A stretch of 64,000 bases of DNA, from NCBI GenBank assembly GCA_030280995.1, contig JASXTE010000008.1, forward strand, positions 14,971,712-15,035,711, written 5' to 3'. Under the pieces are notes generated by a model. The model did no database searches. It had not been told where the DNA came from and was given only the letters and a program-made list of their open reading frames with translations. Shown here one piece after another: positions 57,985 through 64,000 of the stretch. The number at the start of each line of letters is the position of its first letter. The stretch's first letter is position 1. Source of the DNA: Hemileia vastatrix. Taxonomy: Eukaryota > Basidiomycota > Pucciniomycetes > Pucciniales > Zaghouaniaceae. The translations under genes were made by a program, and so were the position numbers.

Positions 57985-60778
57985 CACACTAAAACAGGAG
58001 AAAAAAAATGAAATAGATGCCTAGTTGTTTTTTATGTCCCTGTTTGAACCCTGGTTGTGATTCTGTTTGATACCATGGAGTGAACCTGTCTGAGCCATTT
58101 CCACTTTTTCTCCTTCTTCCCTCACATTTTATTTCTCTTGTTTCACAATTCACTTCCTCCCTTTCCTATGCTCATCTTAAATTAGCTTGTTTTCTCTTCC
58201 AAAATTCTCACTTATCCCACTGATTCTCTAATGGCTTGGACTTCCCTTTTGTTCATGGTGAGTCATTTTTTATTCTTTTACATCTCTCTCTTAATCACCT
58301 CCCTCCATAGGAAGATATAACAAGCACTTTAAGACATATCTTTTTTACATTCATAGTCCTGTGCCCTTTTTTAAATATTTTATTTGTAAATTAACATAAA
58401 TTTCTGATCCTATCCTTCCCTCCTGTTGCCTCCAATTCCCCTACACCTCAAATCTGCCCTACTCCCCTCCCTTTCACCTTCACTAGAGATCACAGTTCTC
58501 AAATCCACCTCTCTCCACCTCTTCTCCTCTAATACACACTCCACCTCACCACTTGACCTCTACTTGATGCCCAAACCATCAAATACACCTCACTTGACTC
58601 CCATTTGCCTCCAATAGACACCCCACCCCTCAAACATATCATGCTCTCCATCTCTTCATCTCCACTAGACCCCCCACCACACCCATTCAAACTTACTTGA
58701 TGCCCCACCCCTCAAATCCACCTCTCTTGCCTCCCATTTGCTTCCAATAGACACACAAACACACCTTTTCAACTAAACTTGATTCACCAAGCATAAAATC
58801 CACCTTTTTTTCTTCCCCTTCACCTCCAACTGACACCCAATCACCAGAAATTAGCTTTCAACCCTCTTCATAGCTTCCAACTAAAAACACTTCACCTTGT
58901 CATCCAATATTCTCTTCTTCACTTCACATACGCAAAAAAATGATAATCTTAAAGTATGTAATATTAAAATTATAAAGATGAATAAAGAAAAGAGATTTAA
59001 ATGTATTAAAATAAGTTTATAATACAGACAAATGTTTGGTAATACCTGAAATAGTCTATGAGACTGGTTTCATGATTTAATATCCCAAAAAATAAAAATA
59101 AACATTATTTGAAGAAAAAAGCTAAAAAATAAATAAATTATGAACTGATGAACAGGAAATTATTACTTTTCTCACTTTTAAGAATCTCTGTAACAAAAAC
59201 CGAAATTCTGGAAATCAGTCACTATAATTTGTACAATTTTATATACAGCCAAACCATAAATGCTTGGCCTTTTTATCTAAATTATTTACTACTTTTTTGC
59301 CTGTCTCAGCACTCTTCCAGCCCTAAATAGGGGTTTTTAGGCTTTTTTGGGTGATACATCCAAAATGAAAGATTCCACACCAGTACAAAAAGTGCAAGAA
59401 AAAATGACAAAAGGGCTAAGAGTGATCATCCATGATGTAAATATGTTAAAAAGTAAGTTTATTACCTAAATATTTTGGAAAATTATTGACCTGACTCTTT
59501 TGTAAGTTTCCTGAATATAAAATTTCTAGTCCTGTTATATTCAAAATTTATGAATTATATTTGTTTCACTATAATGATGTGTATAGATAATGGTTCATGT
59601 GAAAATGTTTATTAATATAATTTTGTTTGTAAATCTTGATTTAAGTGGACAAATTAAACATATTTTCAAGGGACTAAATCAGCACATAATTGTTCTTGAG
59701 GTCCCTGAGCAACATATATCTTCATGTACCACATTCCTGTGTGACTAATTGTCCCAATATATGATTTTTACTTAGCCAATGTTAATTTTGTGCAGATTTT
59801 GAAATCCCCCAAATTTTTACCCCAATAATATTAAATATAATTGGTTTTTCTAAAAAATTACAGCTTTTTAGTAAAGCGCAATAGTTAGAATTTTTTTCAA
59901 GTGACCCCCATCTCATACATAAATCACTCTTTTAAGATAGAAAAGTGTGACTTAATAAATGACTGTTTGTCAGCCTTTTATTTTTTTCTACTGATATCCT
60001 TAAAGGTTTAAAAGATAATAATTTCTTATTCATCAGCTCATAATTTATTTATTTTTAGCTATTTTCTTCAAATAATTCTTATTTTTATTTTTATTTTTTT
60101 GTGCTATAAAATCATGTATCTAGTCTCATAGACTATTTCAGGTATTACAAAACATTTGTCTGTATGATAAACTTATTTTAATATATTTGAATCTCTCTTC
60201 TTTATTTATCTTTATAATTTTAATATTACATACTTTAAGATTTTAATTTTTTTTTGCAGAGGTGAAGTGAAGAAGAAAATATTTGATTTAAGGGGGGAGT
60301 GTTTTTGGTTGGAGGCTATGATGAGGGTGGCCAGCTAATTTTTGGTGATTGGGTGTCTATTTGAGGCAAATGAGAGGTAAGAAAGGCGTGTTTGAGGAGT
60401 GGGGAATCAAGTAAATTTGAAAGGGTGTGCTGGGGATTCTAGTGGAGGTGAAGAGATGGAGAGAAAGCTATGTTTGAGGAGTGGGGTGTCTATTGGAGGC
60501 AAATGGGAGATAACCAAGGTGGGTTTGAGGGGTGGGAATCAAGTAAAGTTGAAAGGGTTTTCTGGGGAATATAGTGAAGATGAAGGGATGGAGAGCAAGA
60601 TATATTTGAGGAGTCAGGTATCTATTGGAGGAAAATGGGAGGCAAGAGATGTGGATTTTATGGATGGGGAATCAAGTAGAGGCAAAGTGGGGAGGAGGAG
60701 TGTCTATTAGAGGAGAAGAGGTGGAGAGAGGTTGATTTGAGGACTGGGACTTCTAGTGAAGGAAAAAGGAAGGGGAGC
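57985..60778. mobile_element. Inverted-repeat element P3, cut by element F
   Basis: The left tip cacactaaaacaggag is followed by a degenerate palindrome (atagatgcctagtt) and a T run, as in P2. A long pyrimidine-rich arm (58080-58920) and then 58921-59140 are the inverse of 60035-60265 and the purine-rich tract 60265-60720. Landmarks of the inverse pair are acctgaaatagtctatgagac at 59044 and gtctcatagactatttcaggt at 60123. The right end is missing because gypsy F begins at 60779. The middle (59150-60030) holds no recognisable gene. Confidence 0.65.
60340..60720 (+). repeat. 133-bp tandem repeat in the right arm of P3
   Basis: The phrase gtgtctattggaggcaaatggga recurs near 60347, 60481 and 60614. 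The open frame across it therefore repeats about every 44 residues. The mirrored left arm (58400-58900) shows the complementary wording. Low-complexity frame; no protein is called. Confidence 0.7.
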
Positions 60779-61964
60779 TGTCAGCCTAGGTATCCCCAGG
60801 ACTGAGTAATTCTTATGTTTAAATTAAGATGAATTTAATTTAATTAAGCTTATAATTTTAATAAATAGTTATTATATATATATATATATATGGTTATTAT
60901 AATTATATATATATATGTTTATTATACTAATATATGGACTTATATGAGTTTAAATAGCTTATCTGTAGCCCTATAATATTTATTAAGGTTCTATTTTGGT
61001 CATAATATACTTATCTTAAGTGATATTAAGCAATTAGACACATACATATGCTTATATGTATGTATTAACTCCATATTCAGTGAAATAGGCAGTTATACCA
61101 TGCATATATAGGACTATATTCAGGTTTAACCCTCAAAATATCCTATATTCATGATTATCCCACTTATTTTAGGTCATATTTATGTATTCAATGGATTCAT
61201 CATGCCTACACATGCATACATTCCTCTTACACATGCATATATCCAGTTTAAACAACTTAATCTGCTTCCTTCAATGGATTATCACAGATTTATGGGTGGG
61301 GACATGATTACTGGGTCAATGTGGGTGCTTGGTAAAGCTACTTGAATCTTGGAAACTTATTTTTTTTCCTTTATATCTTTTGGGTCTCATATTTTTTGCT
61401 TTGGATGAGTTATTTTAATTGTTTCCTTTATGGTACATGCTTTTATCTATTTCTTCTATTTATGGTATAGTGGTATGATATTATGAATTGTGGTGGAGGG
61501 CCCAAAATAGAGGTCTGGGTGATAAAAATTCTTGAAGTGGAGACTATGGGGAGGTTATGAGCACTCACATTTTTGTAATTTCTGGAGATAGCAGTAGAAT
61601 CATTTGGACTGAAGGACTGTGCACTCCAGTGGATTTTGGTATAAGTAAAGGGGGATTTGACCAGTTATTGGACACCACTTACTTTATACACATTAAAAAA
61701 TCAATTGTAAAAATTTATTAAGCTATAAAATTATATTTTAAAGCCCTTATAAACTGATTTTATCTTAATACTAGCTAAATTATGTTTTATTAGTCTATTT
61801 TCCACCACTAGCATGCACCAATCCAAATATTTCCAGTCAACCATTGAGTATAATAGTTTTATTAGTCTATCCCTGAGGTTTAAAATATAAATAATATCTT
61901 AATAAGTATTCTGACCATAAATATTTACTATTTGATCATACTTGTTTACTTTCATACACCAACA
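60779..61964 (+). repeat. 5' LTR of F
   Basis: Collinear with the B LTR (landmarks: atatatatatatataatt tracts, ccatattcagtgaaat, ggattttggtataagtaa, gattagtctatccctgaggttta). The imperfect terminal palindrome tcagcctaggtatccccaggactga is well kept. Confidence 0.85.
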
Positions 61965-62346
61965 ATTGGGGGTCTTTACTAATTTAAAACTTATAATTTT
62001 ATTATAACTTTAGGACTTGAATTTTATTTTACTATAACTCATATAAAATAAATATTTGGGTCATAATAACAAAGTGATTGTGGTATAAAACCCTTATAAT
62101 TATTTTACTAATTTTTATTTAATACAAATAAGGTATTTACAGTAGTAACTGTACCCAATATAAATCCAAGTTTTACTTGGTATTTGGCCACCAATATAAC
62201 ACCCAACTTAATTGGTATTTGTTTAAATCTTGGTAAGATAATTACTAACTATTTTAAAGGTCTATTTAAACTCATTATATAAATTTTGAATTTTTTTTTG
62301 AATTTTTATTATATTTCATTTAAATAAATAAATATATAAATAAAGA

Positions 62347-62428
62347 GTAAGCTCCACTGCTTTTATTAGTATTAAAAGTACTAATATTTTTGTTCTACTG
62401 ATTAAAATACACTTTTTCTCTTTTTTAG
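62347..62428 (+). other. Probable leader intron of F (82 bp)
   Basis: The donor GTAAGCTCCACTGC and acceptor ctcttttttag match B's (31959 and 31877) in sequence and spacing. It lies just upstream of the gag ATG at 62456. Confidence 0.45.
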
Positions 62429-62455
62429 GCATATTTAATAGATATTTCAGAAATA

Positions 62456-64000
62456 ATGAGTGCTCCATATTTCAATGTGATTGATAAACCTGTCCTTAAT
62501 ACCAGGTCTAGAGCTAAAAAATATACCAGGACATGACCATGGAAGGAAAAACCTACCCTCAACCAGACAAACAAAGCATAGAGGAAAAGGACGCACTTAT
62601 AAGAAAAATAACTATAAAAAAGACATCAGCTCCTCTTCAGGATCAACTGTCTCACTTGGCCAAAATACTTTTGAAACTGGAGGAATCCAAGTCTTCCATA
62701 ATCAAAGAGGTGGAGAATTTAGAGAAAAATTCAGGTTAGGATTCCAGAAATTGAATTAAACTCTGGAAGAGCTGAAGGGAGTACAGAAAAACCATCCACC
62801 CCCTACCCAAGGAGGATCAGGTCAATCCCAGGACAATATCTTGGTGTAAAAATGGGAGTGGGATTGGGTTTACCAACAGTGGGCCAGTCACAATTGCAAC
62901 AAGGATCCAGCTCCTCATCAGTAAGCTTGCAATCACCCTTACAATCCAAAGGTAAAGTGCCAAAAATCAGGGCTTTATCCCATCCCTTGGTAATTAAGTC
63001 ACTTTCTAAATTTTTACATAATTCTAATTATTACAATGTAGGTATTTTGATTGATCAAAAATCCGTGAAAATAATTGAGGAGGACTTAAAAGAATTAGGC
63101 ATTGATGTTGTACACCTGTTTTATCTTTTGTTAATAACAATAGTAATACTTATGATAATAATACAGTGTATCCTCATTTGTAACCAAAAAAATGTGAGAT
63201 AAGAAATTCACCAAAAATTGAAGATTGTTAAAAGGAAGATGTTGAATATTTTGATAAAAACCCAAATTTTAATAGAATTATTTAAGAATTATGGAGTAGA
63301 ATTACTGAGTGTGAGGAACAAGCAATTAAGCTCACTAGTGAAACAATTTCTTCCCTAACATTGAAAATATCACAGTTGGAACCAAAAAACAAGGAGTTAG
63401 AGAAAAAACACTTGGCTCTAACCCTTAAGTATGATTCTTTAAATAATAAATATAGTGAACTCTAAAACAAATTCAGTGATTTAGAAAATTTTTTTGAAGC
63501 ACATTCATTGAAATATGAGTCAAGAAAAAAATTATATTTTGCACAAACAAATCAGACTGTCTCAGAATTTTTACAAAGGATAACTTAAGTGGAGATTGAA
63601 ACTTCCAATTTACTAATGAGCCAGGATAATAAAAATTACACCCAGTTAATAATAATCCTTTCATTTGCAAGAATAAAACTCAAACACTCCCATTACCACC
63701 TACATAAAAACAACTGATGGAAGTTTCAGATCTGAAAGAAAAAATGTGAGTAACAAATTTGTACAGGAGGAAATAAAAGTCCATTTAGTTAAAGTAAATG
63801 TGTTATTGAATTTTCCCAGGATTAGTGAGAATATATCCAATCAAAAAATTGGCTTAAACTCAACCAGCACCCAACTTATGATGGGGAAGCCAGCTCTTAT
63901 TGGCAACACTTTATTCAAAGAATTGACTACTTAAAACTCTCATTTAGGTTACCTGATGAAGAAATAACATCAAAATAAACTTCATTTTTTAGAGATTTTG
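62456..64000 (+). pseudogene. Gag of F, decayed
   Basis: ATG at 62456 gives MSAP...LNTRSRAKK, the B-type start, then TGA. Homology to B gag continues with at least one frame change: RGKGRTYKKNNYKK, GSTVSLGQ, then the coiled coil (63290-63600) and QEEIKVHLVKVNVLLNFPRI (63760). Many stops. It is useful mainly as an independent witness for the overprinted frame. Confidence 0.75.
62533..62739 (+). pseudogene. Remnant of the overprinted ORF in F
   Basis: MTMEGKTYPQPDKQSIEEKDALIRKITIKKTSAPLQDQLSHLAKILLKLEES is closely like B's overprinted protein over the first 60 residues. It is again +1 to the gag frame that encodes RGKGRTYKKNNYKK. It ends early in NSG-stop, so the WKWD/PW end is lost or displaced; a KWEWDW-like string in another frame lies near 62850. 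Confidence 0.65.

Larger units (their letters stand above)
60779..64000 (+). mobile_element. Gypsy element F (B family), runs off the window
   Basis: It begins TGTCAGCCTAGGTATCCCCA at 60779; the LTR ends ...caccaaca at 61964 (1186 bp) and is followed by the primer-binding site attgggggtcttt, identical to B's. It sits in the right arm of P3. Its gag is heavily broken, so it is older or more damaged than B. The 3' part and target duplication are outside the window. Confidence 0.85.

Noticed and set aside
60399..60710. 103-codon Gly/Glu-rich repetitive frame
   Set aside because: It follows from the 133-bp tandem repeat in the P3 arm; other units carry stops in this frame.

Overview
This window looks like intergenic heterochromatin of a repeat-swollen eukaryotic genome. 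It is very AT-rich. Nearly all recognisable coding sequence belongs to transposable elements: Ty3/gypsy chromoviruses (gag, protease, RT, RNase H, integrase, chromodomain), a PIF/Harbinger DNA transposon with its SANT/Myb-like partner gene, and several TIR elements without a recognisable transposase. Introns are short, with GTRAGT donors and CTRAY-like branch points. My best guess is a filamentous basidiomycete, perhaps a rust fungus with a giant TE-rich genome. That is inference; no host gene here proves it.

Layout. Positions 1-6748 hold LTR remnants, a 261-bp TIR element and two LTRs arranged head to head. Gypsy element A (+) fills 6749-16371, with 1.5-kb LTRs and a GATTT target duplication. 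Positions 16377-21870 hold old debris: an LTR-fused retropepsin ORF, an RNase H fragment running into a 60-bp minisatellite, and the only stretch resembling host genes (19843-21098, minus strand). From 22006 to 56167 lies a Russian-doll nest. A TIR element with an 18-bp palindrome (P2) contains old chromovirus D (minus). D was hit twice: by Harbinger H1 (24067-41896, TAA duplication) in the integrase, and by gypsy C (43429-52808, ATCAA duplication) in the RT. H1's transposase gene contains gypsy B (24687-38178, ATTTC duplication), and B's 5' LTR contains TIR element P1 (33432-38069, ATA duplication). At the right end, an inverted-repeat element (P3) is split by gypsy F, which runs off the window.

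How the genes relate. A, B, C and F belong to one chromovirus lineage: gag and pol lie in one reading frame, and a chromodomain ends the integrase. All copies in the window carry stops, frameshifts or active-site changes. The most striking signal is a second reading frame, always +1 to gag, that overlaps the low-complexity gag N-terminus in all four elements. In three of them it ends in a conserved Trp-Lys-Trp-Asp motif followed by a terminal Pro-Trp-stop. It looks like a conserved overprinted protein that I do not recognise from Ty3/gypsy elements.
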